DNA of 21,258 nt from an uncultured Colwellia sp. (GCA_913020705.1 CAJWBY010000072.1:1-21258), one strand, 5' to 3'; counted from the first letter of the stretch, positions 6,528 through 14,664 are shown. Notes: a model not told the origin generated them from the letters alone. Made by a program: numbers and translations.

Positions 6528-6602
6528 ATGAAAACATTTATCCGCCGTATTACCATTATTATTACCACTATCACCCTCAATGGGATGATGGTCATCGGCT
6601 GA
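6528..6602 (+). CDS. thrL: thr operon leader peptide
   Basis: This 24-codon frame carries five Thr codons (positions 3, 9, 13, 14, 16) and seven Ile codons (5, 8, 10, 11, 12, 15, 23), mostly packed as alternating Ile-Thr runs. That matches the known design of thr attenuation in enteric bacteria: scarcity of charged tRNA-Thr or tRNA-Ile stalls the ribosome and prevents the downstream terminator from forming. It ends with TGA at 6600-6602, 22 nt before the attenuator stem. The Shine-Dalgarno sequence is poor (AGG about 12 nt upstream), which is unusual for a peptide whose translation drives regulation. Length and composition are close to E. coli ThrL (21 residues). Confidence 0.9.
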   Translation: MKTFIRRITIIITTITLNGMMVIG

Positions 6603-6623
6603 CGTGTAAAAAACACATTAAAT

Positions 6624-6659
6624 AAAAGCCCGTGACCTTCTAGGTAACGGGCTTTTTTT
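6624..6659 (+). terminator. thr attenuator (intrinsic terminator)
   Basis: GCCCGT (6628-6633) pairs with ACGGGC (6647-6652), and ACC (6635-6637) with GGT (6643-6645) across one G-A mismatch. The loop is TTCTA and seven T residues follow (6653-6659). A run of A before the stem pairs with part of the T tract. Its position between thrL and thrA identifies it as the attenuator of the operon. Confidence 0.93.
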
Positions 6660-6727
6660 GTTTTAGGGTTTAAATCATTACTCAAGGCTTTGGCTCGCAA
6701 AGCATGATGTAATAAAGAGGAAGTAAA

Positions 6728-9184
6728 ATGCGTGTATTAAAATTTGGCGGTTCGTCTCTAGCATCAGCAGAACGCTTTGTGCAAGTGGCTAAGATCATTT
6801 CTGATAAGAGTAACGACTCTCCTGTGGCCGTGGTTGTTTCAGCACCACAAGGCGTAACTAACCACTTAGTTGCTATGGCAGAAAACATTAGTGATGAAAT
6901 AAAATTACAAAATGATCTCGAACATTTCAGAAAAGCCATTAATAGCATTATAGAAGACCTTGGTGCGGGTGTGCCGAACTTCAGCCCATTACATGCAGAA
7001 CAAACTCTTGTAAATTGGGAGCATAAGCTTTCACGCTATTTGCAAGGGGCAACAATGTTGTCTTATTGTCCAGATCACATCAGAGCTATTATTATCAGCA
7101 TAGGCGAACGCTTAAGTGTTGCCTTACTTGAGTCAGTATTAAACGCAAAAAACATTGAAACTTCAGTACTTGTTCCAGAGAATTTTTTAATCACTAATGA
7201 CGCTTCACTCAATGCCGTAGCTGACTTAGTGTTATCAAAAGAAAACTTTCAAAAGCAATATGAAAAACTGAACAAAGTCGCTTTAATGCCTGGTTTTATC
7301 GGTGTGAACAACCAGAAACAAGTAACAACATTAGGTAGAAACGGATCTGATTATTCTGCTGCTGTTTTAGCTGTTTGTGCTGAAGCTGAGTGCTGTGAAA
7401 TATGGACAGATGTAGACGGAGTTTTTAATGCGGATCCTCGCCTTATAAAAGAGGCTAAATTACTCGACTATTTGTCATATCAAGAAGCCATGGAGCTTTC
7501 CTATTTCGGTGCGAGTGTATTACACCCTAAAACGATAGGACCTATTGCACAATTCCATATCCCTTGTTTGATTAAAAATACTGGTAACCCGTCAGCGCCA
7601 GGTACACTAATTTCAAATGAAGATGATAAAACTAAAAAAGTTAAAGCAATATCTAACCTTGATGATTTAACGATGATTAACGTTTCAGGTCCAGGCATGA
7701 AAGGTATGGTTGGCATGGCGAGTCGCGTTTTTGCAACCATGAGCCAAGAAAACATTTCTCTGGTATTAATAAGTCAATCATCAAGCGAATACTGCATCAG
7801 TTTTTGTATTCATACAAGTGACGCAGAATTAGCTCAATTTAGCCTTCAGCAAGAGTTTGAATTAGAGTTGCTCAACGGCTTGCTTGAACCACTTAAATTA
7901 CAACACGAGTTATCAATCGTGTCATTAGTAGGTGATGGAATGCATCATCAACAAGGTGTTGCCGCTAAATTTTTCAGCTCACTTGCTCAAGCACGCGTAA
8001 ATGTTGTGGCGATCGCACAAGACTCTTCAGAGCGCAGCATATCAGTAGTGGTAGAAAAACGTAAATGTACTGATGCCATGAAAGTAAGTCATCAGAATTT
8101 CTTTACGCACAAACCAACCATTGATGTATTTCTTGTTGGCTGTGGTGTAGTAGGTAGTGAACTTATTGCGCAAATTGCTCGTCAGCAACCTAAACTAAAA
8201 GAACAAAATATTTCATTAAAAGTTTATGGCATCGCTAACAGTAAAGGTATGGTGTTTAATGAAGAGGGTATCAATTTAGACAACTGGCAAGTAGAAATGT
8301 CGAACTCTTCAGTTCCTGTAAATGTTGAGAACATCAAAGACTTTGTTCGTAAAAATCATTTAATTAATCCTGTTTTAGTAGACTCAACGTCAAACGAAGC
8401 TTTAGCAATGAGTTATGTTGACTACCTTGAAGAAGGTTTTAATGTAGTTACGCCGAATAAGAAAGCGAATACAGATTCTTGGGAGTATTATCAAGCGCTG
8501 CGAAGTGCAGCACAAAAATCTAATCGTCGTTTCTTATATGAGACCACTGTTGGTGCAGGCTTACCAGTAATTGACACATTACAAAGTTTGATAAAAGCCG
8601 GTGATGAGTTAGTACGATTCGAAGGTATACTTTCTGGTTCACTTTCTTATATGTTTGGTAAACTAGAAGAAGGTATGACTGTTTCTCAAGCTACAGCAAT
8701 AGCGAAAGAAAATGGCTTTACAGAACCTGACCCTCGTGACGATTTAAGTGGTATGGATGTTGCCCGTAAGTTATTGATCATGGCACGTGAAGCTGGAATG
8801 CAGCTGGAGTTATCTGACATATCCATAGAGCCTGTATTACCTGCAGATTTTGATGCAAGTGGCGAAGTAAACGACTTTATGAATAACTTACCGAAAATCG
8901 ATGCAGAATTTTCTAAGCGTGTCGCTGATGCTAAAAGTGAAGGCAAAGTATTACGTTATATTGGTAATATTGTTGATGGTCAGTGTAAAGTTGCCATTGA
9001 AGCCGTAGCAAGTGACCACCCTTTATATAGTGTAAAAGATGGAGAGAACGCTTTAGCAATTCATAGCCGTTATTACCAACCTTTACCTTTCGTATTACGT
9101 GGTTATGGCGCTGGTGCAGCAGTAACTGCTGCCGGAGTCTTTGGTGATTTATTAAGAACCTTAGCATGGGAGCAACAACACTAA
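6728..9184 (+). CDS. thrA: Bifunctional aspartokinase I / homoserine dehydrogenase I
   Basis: ThrA phosphorylates aspartate (first step to Thr, Met and Lys) and reduces aspartate semialdehyde to homoserine. At 818 residues it matches the E. coli enzyme (820). The kinase domain starts with KFGGSS at 5-10 and includes [10 protein letters not shown]. Two ACT-type regulatory segments follow ([11 protein letters not shown] and [19 protein letters not shown]). The dehydrogenase has the NAD(P) loop GCGVVG at about 471-476 and [17 protein letters not shown]. First place in the thr operon, directly after the leader, argues for ThrA over MetL. The start ATG has GAGGAAG about 5 nt upstream. The stop overlaps the thrB start. 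Expected control is attenuation plus Thr feedback. Confidence 0.97.
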   Translation: MRVLKFGGSSLASAERFVQVAKIISDKSNDSPVAVVVSAPQGVTNHLVAMAENISDEIKLQNDLEHFRKAINSIIEDLGAGVPNFSPLHAEQTLVNWEHKLSRYLQGATMLSYCPDHIRAIIISIGERLSVALLESVLNAKNIETSVLVPENFLITNDASLNAVADLVLSKENFQKQYEKLNKVALMPGFIGVNNQKQVTTLGRNGSDYSAAVLAVCAEAECCEIWTDVDGVFNADPRLIKEAKLLDYLSYQEAMELSYFGASVLHPKTIGPIAQFHIPCLIKNTGNPSAPGTLISNEDDKTKKVKAISNLDDLTMINVSGPGMKGMVGMASRVFATMSQENISLVLISQSSSEYCISFCIHTSDAELAQFSLQQEFELELLNGLLEPLKLQHELSIVSLVGDGMHHQQGVAAKFFSSLAQARVNVVAIAQDSSERSISVVVEKRKCTDAMKVSHQNFFTHKPTIDVFLVGCGVVGSELIAQIARQQPKLKEQNISLKVYGIANSKGMVFNEEGINLDNWQVEMSNSSVPVNVENIKDFVRKNHLINPVLVDSTSNEALAMSYVDYLEEGFNVVTPNKKANTDSWEYYQALRSAAQKSNRRFLYETTVGAGLPVIDTLQSLIKAGDELVRFEGILSGSLSYMFGKLEEGMTVSQATAIAKENGFTEPDPRDDLSGMDVARKLLIMAREAGMQLELSDISIEPVLPADFDASGEVNDFMNNLPKIDAEFSKRVADAKSEGKVLRYIGNIVDGQCKVAIEAVASDHPLYSVKDGENALAIHSRYYQPLPFVLRGYGAGAAVTAAGVFGDLLRTLAWEQQH

Positions 9185-10131
9185 TGACTATTTCTGTTTT
9201 TGCGCCGGCATCAATTGGTAACCTTAATGTAGGTTTTGATGTATTAGGCTTAGCTGTCAGACCTATTGACGGCACATTGCTTGGTGATATAGTTTCTATT
9301 GAATCAGCTGAAGAAAATAAACTTATCGTTATCGGTGAATTTGCCAATAAATTACCGGGTAAGCCAACAGATAATATTGTTTGGCATTGTTTGGTTTTAT
9401 ACAACCAAGCGCTTGAAAAAGCACAACAGCCGATACAGAAAGTGCAACTTACATTAGATAAAAAAATGCCGGTAGGCAGTGGTTTAGGCTCAAGCGCTTG
9501 TTCGGTCGTTGCCGCATTAGTCGCGCTTAATGAATTTTATTTAGAATATTTTGATGAAAAAACCCTGTTATTTATGATGGGCGAAATGGAGGCGAAAATA
9601 AGTGGCAGTTTACATTACGACAATGTCGCTCCGTGCTATTTAGGTGGCCTAAAATTAATGGTGCCAGACCAGCAAGTTATTTGCAGAGACTTACCTCAAT
9701 TTGAGAATTGTTATTATGTGATGGCCTACCCTGGTATTAATGTTTCAACAAAAGCCGCTCGTGATGTTTTACCGACTAAATACAGTCGCGCTGATGCGAT
9801 TACTTTTAGCCAAAACTTAGCCACATTTGTTGACGCTTGTCATCGTAATGACAAAGAACAGGCTTTTTCAGTCCTAACAGACGTAATTGCAGAACCGTAC
9901 CGTAAACACTTGTTACCTAAGTTTGAACAATCAAAAACTTATTTAGAAGATCAAGGGCATTTAGCGATAGGTATTTCAGGCTCAGGACCCACTTTATTTT
10001 GTGTGTCTGACTCCCTTGAAAAAGCACAAAGTGCAGCTATCTGGTTAAAAGAAAATTATTTACAAACAGATTTGGGTTTTGTCCACGTCTGTCAGGTTGA
10101 TGTAGCTGGTGCAGGTAAATTACCTAGCTAA
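9184..10131 (+). CDS. thrB: Homoserine kinase
   Basis: ThrB phosphorylates homoserine to O-phosphohomoserine, the substrate of ThrC. It is a GHMP-family kinase: the ATP-binding glycine/serine loop PVGSGLGSSACSVVAA lies near 96-111, preceded by SIGNLNVGFDVLG at the N-terminus, and ISGSGPTLF is near the C-terminus. The chosen start is the ATG at 9184, whose A is the last base of the thrA stop (TAATG), giving 315 residues (E. coli 310) and placing a GGGAG about 10 nt upstream. An in-frame ATG at 9166 inside thrA would add six residues (MGATTL) that have no counterpart in E. coli ThrB. The overlap implies translational coupling. Confidence 0.96.
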   Translation: MTISVFAPASIGNLNVGFDVLGLAVRPIDGTLLGDIVSIESAEENKLIVIGEFANKLPGKPTDNIVWHCLVLYNQALEKAQQPIQKVQLTLDKKMPVGSGLGSSACSVVAALVALNEFYLEYFDEKTLLFMMGEMEAKISGSLHYDNVAPCYLGGLKLMVPDQQVICRDLPQFENCYYVMAYPGINVSTKAARDVLPTKYSRADAITFSQNLATFVDACHRNDKEQAFSVLTDVIAEPYRKHLLPKFEQSKTYLEDQGHLAIGISGSGPTLFCVSDSLEKAQSAAIWLKENYLQTDLGFVHVCQVDVAGAGKLPS

Positions 10132-10177
10132 TCACATTATTGAAAAGTAAAAATAAAGAATTTATTAGGAATATGTT

Positions 10178-11473
10178 GTGAAATTTTATAATTTAAAAGA
10201 AAACGATGAACAAGTCAGTTTTGCGGGTGCGGTTAAGCAAGGCTTAGGTAAAAACCAAGGACTCTTTTTTCCTGAAACGATCCCTGTTTTAGATAACATC
10301 GACGAATTACTGGCTATGCCGCTAGTCGAAAGAAGTGTTCATGTACTTTACCCTTTTGTTAAAGATGATCTAACAAAAAAACAGTTAAGCGATATTGTGA
10401 CCAGTGCTTTTAATTTTCCTGCGCAAATCCAACCGATCAGTAAAGATCGCGCCATACTAGAATTGTTTCATGGGCCAACACTTGCCTTTAAAGATTTTGG
10501 TGCTCGCTTTATGGCTAAGTGTCTTCAAGCATTTAGCAAAGATAAAAAAATCACCATACTTACCGCAACGTCTGGCGATACGGGTGCAGCAGTTGCTCAC
10601 GCATTTCATGGTATTGAAAATATTCGTGTTGTCATTTTATACCCGAAAGGAAAAATCAGCCTGCTACAAGAAAAAATGTTCACAACCTTAGGTGGAAACA
10701 TTGAAACACTTGCTATTGATGGTAGTTTTGATGATTGTCAGGCATTAGTTAAAAAGTCTTTTGATGATAAAGAACTTGCATCTACAATCGGTTTGAACTC
10801 AGCTAACTCTATAAACATCAGTCGTTTGTTAGCACAAATATGTTATTACTTTGAAGCCGTTGCTCAGTTATCACGTCAAAAATGTAAAACAGAACTAGAC
10901 AATATCGTTGTTTCTATTCCAAGTGGTAATTTTGGTAATTTGACTGCAGGATTATTTGCTAAAGCACTTGGCTTACCGATCAAACGATTCATCGCTGCGA
11001 CTAACGTAAACGACACTGTTCCGCGATATCTTGAAACAGGCGAATGGACACCTAACGAAACAGTGGCGACTATTTCAAATGCCATGGACGTTAGCGATCC
11101 AAATAACTGGCCACGTATTGAGCACATGCTCAAATCAGGCATTGTACCAAGCGATTGTATTAGCTCAGTTTCAATTGATGAAGAACAAACACAGTCAACC
11201 GTTTTACAGCTTGCTAAACTTGGCTACATCAGTGAACCACATGCGGCCGTTGCCTACAAAGCATTACAATACAATGCAACTGAAGAAGAATTTGGTGTGT
11301 TTTTAGGTACAGCTCATCCAGCAAAATTCAAAGAAGTTGTAGAGAGTATTTTAGGGCAGCCTATCGGTTTACCTAAAGAGTTAGCGGATTGTGCAAGTGA
11401 AACAATTTTGTCAAAAGACATGGCTGATGATTTTAGTGATTTACGTGAATATTTATTATCAAACGATAAATAA
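10178..11473 (+). CDS. thrC: Threonine synthase
   Basis: ThrC is a PLP enzyme converting O-phosphohomoserine to threonine. The PLP lysine is Lys105 in HGPTLAFKDFGAR, and the phosphate loop region TATSGDTGAAVAHAF follows. At 431 residues it is close to E. coli ThrC (428), with near-identical blocks such as GLNSANSINISRLLAQICYY and AATNVNDTVPR. The start is GTG at 10178 (MKFYNLKENDEQVSF, matching E. coli MKLYNLKDHNEQVSF), with AGGA about 8 nt upstream. It lies 46 nt after thrB, the last gene of the operon, before a strong terminator. Confidence 0.97.
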   Translation: MKFYNLKENDEQVSFAGAVKQGLGKNQGLFFPETIPVLDNIDELLAMPLVERSVHVLYPFVKDDLTKKQLSDIVTSAFNFPAQIQPISKDRAILELFHGPTLAFKDFGARFMAKCLQAFSKDKKITILTATSGDTGAAVAHAFHGIENIRVVILYPKGKISLLQEKMFTTLGGNIETLAIDGSFDDCQALVKKSFDDKELASTIGLNSANSINISRLLAQICYYFEAVAQLSRQKCKTELDNIVVSIPSGNFGNLTAGLFAKALGLPIKRFIAATNVNDTVPRYLETGEWTPNETVATISNAMDVSDPNNWPRIEHMLKSGIVPSDCISSVSIDEEQTQSTVLQLAKLGYISEPHAAVAYKALQYNATEEEFGVFLGTAHPAKFKEVVESILGQPIGLPKELADCASETILSKDMADDFSDLREYLLSNDK

Positions 11474-11485
11474 TCCGATACAACG

Positions 11486-11514
11486 ATCAAAATGCTGGAA
11501 ATAGGCATCTTGAT
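11486..11514 (+). repeat. Imperfect hairpin just after thrC
   Basis: ATCAA-A-ATGC (11486-11495) faces GCAT-C-TTGAT (11505-11514), giving nine pairs with one A-C mismatch and a 9-nt loop. No T tract follows. It may add to mRNA 3'-end stability upstream of the true terminator. Confidence 0.35.
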
Positions 11515-11542
11515 TGGCATCGGGTATAGAAGTGTTTAAAAT

Positions 11543-11571
11543 GGCCGTTAATTTATATTAACGGCCTTTTT
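11543..11571 (+). terminator. Intrinsic terminator of the thr operon
   Basis: GGCCGTTAAT (11543-11552) pairs perfectly with ATTAACGGCC (11557-11566) around loop TTAT, followed by TTTTT (11567-11571). This is a strong terminator between thrC and ung. Confidence 0.93.
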
Positions 11572-11593
11572 ATTACCAAATAATGGGTAAATT

Positions 11594-12280
11594 ATGAGCA
11601 AGAAAATCAAACCACAATGGCAAACACTGATCAATGAAGAACAAGCAAAGCCTTATTTTATCGCGCTAAACCAAGAAATGTCTCAACAGCGAGCGAATGG
11701 CGACGTTATTTTTCCTGTACAAGATGATGTGTTTAATGCTTTTTGTTATCACGATATTAAAAATATCAAGGTAGTCATCTTAGGACAAGATCCTTATCAC
11801 GGTGAAAATCAAGCACACGGTTTAGCTTTTTCAGTACAACCTGGTATCAAAACACCTCCTTCTTTAGTTAACATTTATAAAGAACTCGTTAATGAATACG
11901 ATAGTTTCAACAAACCTAATCATGGCTGTTTAACGCAATGGGCAGAGCAAGGCGTATTATTGCTCAATACAGTTTTAACAGTAAAACAAGCACAAGCGCA
12001 CTCTCATGCTAAGTTAGGCTGGGAAACATTCACTGATGCCGTAATAGAAAAAATTAATCAAGAAAATACCGCTTGTGTGTTTTTACTTTGGGGGGCTCAT
12101 GCACAAAAAAAAGGTAAAAATATTAATATAGATAAGCATTTAGTATTAAATGGTCCACATCCATCGCCACTGTCTGCGTATCGAGGATTTTTTGGCTGCC
12201 AGCACTTTTCAAAAGCAAATGCATGGTTAAGCTTAAAAGACATTCCACAAATAAACTGGCATTTACCAACAGAACCTTAG
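11594..12280 (+). CDS. ung: Uracil-DNA glycosylase (family 1)
   Basis: Ung removes uracil from DNA arising by cytosine deamination or dUTP incorporation, starting base excision repair. Motif A is GQDPYHG with catalytic Asp66, and motif B is HPSPLSAYRGFFG with His189. These match E. coli Asp64 and His187. At 228 residues it equals the usual length (229 in E. coli). The gene starts 22 nt after the thr terminator, so it probably has its own promoter or receives read-through. No strong Shine-Dalgarno sequence is visible. It ends before a terminator shared with the convergent rmf. Confidence 0.97.
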   Translation: MSKKIKPQWQTLINEEQAKPYFIALNQEMSQQRANGDVIFPVQDDVFNAFCYHDIKNIKVVILGQDPYHGENQAHGLAFSVQPGIKTPPSLVNIYKELVNEYDSFNKPNHGCLTQWAEQGVLLLNTVLTVKQAQAHSHAKLGWETFTDAVIEKINQENTACVFLLWGAHAQKKGKNINIDKHLVLNGPHPSPLSAYRGFFGCQHFSKANAWLSLKDIPQINWHLPTEP

Positions 12281-12319
12281 TTGCTTGATCCTTAGTCTTT
12301 GATCTTTGGGTCAAAATGT

Positions 12320-12349
12320 AAAAAACCTTTCTATTAGAAAGGTTTTTTT
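12320..12349. terminator. Bidirectional terminator between ung and rmf
   Basis: AAAAAACCTTTC (12320-12331) pairs perfectly with GAAAGGTTTTTT (12337-12348) around a 5-nt loop. Seven T residues follow on the + strand (12343-12349), and the mirror run of A at 12320-12325 gives a T tract on the - strand. It can therefore end both ung and the convergent rmf. Confidence 0.92.
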
Positions 12350-12376
12350 GTTTTTCAACGCTAATTTTATATTTGA

Positions 12377-12550
12377 TTATTTGAATAGCCCCGCATGTCG
12401 ATCAGTAACCGCATCACGCCAGCCGCCTAACCACTCTGATTTCACATCAGTATTTTGATAAGGACACTTCTCTTTTGTTTTTCCATTCAGGCCTGCTTGA
12501 TAACCATTTGAATGTGCTCTACCTAGCCGATCTCTTTTCTTTGTTCTCAT
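12377..12550 (-). CDS. rmf: Ribosome modulation factor
   Basis: This 57-codon gene is too short for many ORF finders but clear by similarity. E. coli RMF (55 residues) begins MKRQKRDRLERAHQRGYQAG; here the start is MRTKKRDRLGRAHSNGYQAG. The conserved KCPYQ and SEWLGGWRDAVTDR segments follow. RMF binds the 30S subunit in stationary phase and drives 70S dimerisation into inactive 100S ribosomes. The start ATG (complement of 12548-12550) has GGAGAG about 8 nt upstream on the - strand. The C-terminus (HAGLFK) differs from the enteric form. It converges on ung across a shared terminator. A 7-bp inverted repeat lies in its upstream region. Confidence 0.95.
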   Translation of the reverse strand: MRTKKRDRLGRAHSNGYQAGLNGKTKEKCPYQNTDVKSEWLGGWRDAVTDRHAGLFK

Positions 12551-12589
12551 TGATAACTCTCCGTCATTGTCCTGCTATTACTTATTATC

Positions 12590-12617
12590 ATTGTCGAATA
12601 AAACAGAAATCGACAAT
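12590..12617 (-). repeat. Inverted repeat upstream of rmf
   Basis: ATTGTCG (12590-12596) and CGACAAT (12611-12617) are perfect 7-bp inverted copies around a 14-nt spacer, 40-67 nt before the rmf start. It may be a 5'-UTR hairpin or operator of rmf. The rest of the 12551-12794 gap is AT-rich with no other gene that I can see. Confidence 0.4.
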
Positions 12618-12794
12618 TAAGTTAAGGTTAATCGTAGGGCTAAATCAAGTAAGATATGGCTAAAAAACAACCAAAAACACATAACTATAGAATGATAAAA
12701 TGTCACGTTTAAGATTAAATAAATAAAACAACTCGTTACCGAAAAACTTTATTACCAATAAATATAAAAATAGGCTTATTTATACAAATTTATT

Positions 12795-13037
12795 TTAATG
12801 TTCTGGAATACCTAAACGGCTAGATCGTAAAAGTGGCTCCAACATACCTTCAAGCCCATTGAGTTTTACTTCGTAAATTAACTCTAGCTGTTGTCCTAAT
12901 TTTCCCTCAGGAAAGCCTTTTGATTTAAACCATACTAAATAAGGCTCAGGCAGATGTAACAAAGGTCTTCCCGTATATTTTCCGAAAGGCATAATTTGAT
13001 TAACGGCGTCGAGTAAGGCTTTTTGATCTGGAAACAT
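12795..13037 (-). CDS. DUF3820 family protein
   Basis: This small protein of 80 residues carries the DUF3820 signature: IMPFGKYTGRPLLHLPEPYL (about 15-34), then WFKSKGFPEGKLGQ and EVKLNGLEGML. Members are widespread in gammaproteobacteria and of unknown function; some are labelled as putative quorum-sensing-regulated virulence factors, a name with no support in this sequence. No signal peptide or membrane helix is present, so it should be cytoplasmic. The PFGKY-type motif is similar to one seen in exonuclease-associated domains, but function cannot be inferred. The Shine-Dalgarno sequence is weak. It is transcribed divergently from the gene at 13168. Confidence 0.85.
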   Translation of the reverse strand: MFPDQKALLDAVNQIMPFGKYTGRPLLHLPEPYLVWFKSKGFPEGKLGQQLELIYEVKLNGLEGMLEPLLRSSRLGIPEH

Positions 13038-13121
13038 AATTTGCTCTGAAAATTAAATTTTTTACTGTGAAGATGATAACCCAAAAGTCTTTAACATCAT
13101 AAAAATGTCACATGTCCGACA

Positions 13122-13127
13122 TATAAT
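13122..13127 (+). promoter_or_regulatory. Consensus -10 box before the gene at 13168
   Basis: TATAAT is a perfect -10 hexamer. No good -35 lies at 16-18 nt. If used, transcription would begin near 13134, downstream of the ATG at 13105 and upstream of the ATG at 13168, which supports the later start. Confidence 0.45.
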
Positions 13128-13167
13128 CACTGCAAAATTATCGTCTAACTTCAAACAGGGAAAGGAT

Positions 13168-14286
13168 ATGTCAATAGTGAGAAAACGGAGTGCCGCACAC
13201 AAAGCGTATATTCCTTCAAATGCACGAGACAACCAATATATTTTAGCTGAATTTGCAATAACTGATGAACTGATAAAGTTAATTGCGCCTGATACCTCTA
13301 AAAATAGCGCTCAACCTTACTATCATTTTTACCAAAGCTTATCGCAATTATTATTCACACTGAGTAATGACTACGACATAAAAAGTAGCTTATTTATTGC
13401 CAACGATAAATTGGTACGCGTGCGTTACAGCCAAGAAATGCATCAATGGCAAACTAGTCAGCAAATTTTATTTTATTATGATCCTCAAAGTCATGAACTT
13501 CAAAATTCATTTTTTGACGCAAGTATTCGTGCCAAAAAAATAACCCTGCTATTTTTAGCATCGGGCGATGATATTCGTATCAATGCTGCTTTATTCCATC
13601 AAAAAGTGACGGGATTACTCGCTAACTTTATCGAACAAATAAAACTGCCAACCAAAGCGATTAGATTACGCGACCATCAACATCTTACTTATGATTTATT
13701 TGCTAAAAACAAAGGATGTTTAGGTACTCAAGCTCATAAGTTAAGACCTATTTATGATCGCTATAAGTCACAAGACGTTGTTATTTCAGCTGAATGCTCA
13801 GCTATCAGTTATGCCGTTATTAATTTAACCGTTAATAATCGTATATTAGGTTTAGTGGATATTGATGCCAACTCTACAGATCCCTACAACCCTCTTTATA
13901 CTTACTTAACCGATACCTTTTCACTTGTAGCAAAACGCTTTAATTTAAATAATGGCGCGTTAATCGCTAATGGATTAGTGCCTATTGTTCGTCATAGTTT
14001 GCATGAAATCACTTCAAAGATGGGTGAGCTACAAATGTTAGGCTATAACCCTAATCTAAGTCCATGTGGTTTGATCAGTAAATGGAAAGCCGATGAGTTA
14101 GTAAATAATGTGCAACTTATTTTTGTTGCTACCACCGATGACTCAAAAAACAGTGGTTACGCTAAGTTCGTCAATCAAATAGAACAGGCTATGCGCTTAT
14201 TGGCAACAGAGCTTGAAATCCCCATCAATAAAGATGAATTAACATTAAGGTTCCACCAACATATTGCTTATGACTTTCATGATTAG
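13168..14286 (+). CDS. Uncharacterised protein with a GAF-like segment
   Basis: I do not recognise this 372-residue protein. The start chosen is ATG 13168, with AGGG 7 nt upstream and a TATAAT box before it; an in-frame ATG at 13105 would add 21 residues but lies before the predicted transcript start. There is no signal peptide and no membrane helix. The N-terminus is basic (MSIVRKRSAAHK). In the middle, a stretch reading AISYAVINLTVNNRILGLVD, continued by IDANSTDPYNPLYTYLTDTF, resembles the GAF-domain core (conserved strand, LGxxDID, then a terminal helix), so a ligand-sensing role is possible but weakly supported. The C-terminal 100 residues have no motif I know. No enzymatic signature is visible. 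It is a single-gene unit with a divergent DUF3820 gene. Confidence 0.7.
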   Translation: MSIVRKRSAAHKAYIPSNARDNQYILAEFAITDELIKLIAPDTSKNSAQPYYHFYQSLSQLLFTLSNDYDIKSSLFIANDKLVRVRYSQEMHQWQTSQQILFYYDPQSHELQNSFFDASIRAKKITLLFLASGDDIRINAALFHQKVTGLLANFIEQIKLPTKAIRLRDHQHLTYDLFAKNKGCLGTQAHKLRPIYDRYKSQDVVISAECSAISYAVINLTVNNRILGLVDIDANSTDPYNPLYTYLTDTFSLVAKRFNLNNGALIANGLVPIVRHSLHEITSKMGELQMLGYNPNLSPCGLISKWKADELVNNVQLIFVATTDDSKNSGYAKFVNQIEQAMRLLATELEIPINKDELTLRFHQHIAYDFHD

Positions 14287-14604
14287 ATGTAATCAATAGC
14301 GATAAAAACGTTAGCTTTTTTTGTTGCTTTCATTGCAGGCTCGACGGCACATTGAAAGCTGACGTATAGCTGCTGAATCATTACCATCATTAAACTTTAC
14401 GGCAGCAATAATATAAATAACGACAATAAATGGCATCCAATGGTGTTCATATTCCAAAATTACATTTACAAAAAATATTGGTATAAGCTTGATGTTCGCA
14501 ACACGACCCAATCAAACAACCGCATAAAAACCCTTAAAAACAAACAGATAACTTTCAACTCCAATTAAGGAATTATATAATATCGCGCTAAACCTGTTAT
14601 TTTC
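14287..14604. other. Intergenic region with no clear gene
   Basis: This AT-rich stretch lies between the uncharacterised gene and the msrA control region. A T run near 14321-14327 preceded by a poorly paired stem could end the upstream gene. A - strand frame (14311-14511, TTG start) contains a hydrophobic patch but lacks a ribosome-binding site I would trust. A TATAAT at 14576-14581 may be a distal msrA promoter. Nothing else is supported. Confidence 0.4.
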
Positions 14605-14626
14605 AATCGTTGAAAAACGATTTTTT
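14605..14626 (+). terminator. Tetraloop hairpin with T tract upstream of msrA
   Basis: AATCGTT (14605-14611) pairs with AACGATT (14616-14622) around a GAAA tetraloop, followed by four more T residues (T run 14621-14626). The stem has only two GC pairs, so termination would be weak. An alternative pairing of TTTTCAA (14600-14606) with TTGAAAA (14610-14616) uses overlapping bases. Confidence 0.35.
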
Positions 14627-14631
14627 ATAAT
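14626..14631 (+). promoter_or_regulatory. Candidate -10 box of msrA
   Basis: TATAAT is a perfect -10 hexamer 79 nt before the msrA start. The -35 position is weak (TTCAAT at 18 nt). Transcription would begin near 14638, right at the start of the MetJ-like boxes, so repressor binding there would block initiation or early elongation. Confidence 0.45.
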
Positions 14632-14640
14632 TTGCAACAA

Positions 14641-14664
14641 AAACGTATAGACATCTAAACGTCT
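14641..14664. promoter_or_regulatory. Tandem MetJ-like operator upstream of msrA
   Basis: Three contiguous 8-bp units AAACGTAT, AGACATCT and AAACGTCT match the met-box consensus AGACGTCT at 6, 7 and 7 of 8 positions. MetJ is known to bind two or more tandem met boxes cooperatively with S-adenosylmethionine as corepressor. The unit spacing is exactly 8 bp, and the downstream gene repairs oxidised methionine. This is a by-eye consensus match. Confidence 0.65.

Noticed and set aside
8931..9404. 157-codon - strand frame
   Set aside because: It is the shadow of the thrA-thrB junction, both confidently identified on the + strand.
12475..12663. 62-codon + strand frame
   Set aside because: It lies antisense to rmf and its upstream region; rmf on the - strand has clear family similarity.
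12693..12710. CRP-like site upstream of rmf
   Set aside because: The half-site spacing is 7 rather than 6 and the left half is poor.
14311..14511. 66-codon - strand frame with a hydrophobic patch
   Set aside because: It starts with TTG, has no convincing ribosome-binding site or recognisable similarity, and ends in a composition that looks random. It might be a remnant but cannot be supported.
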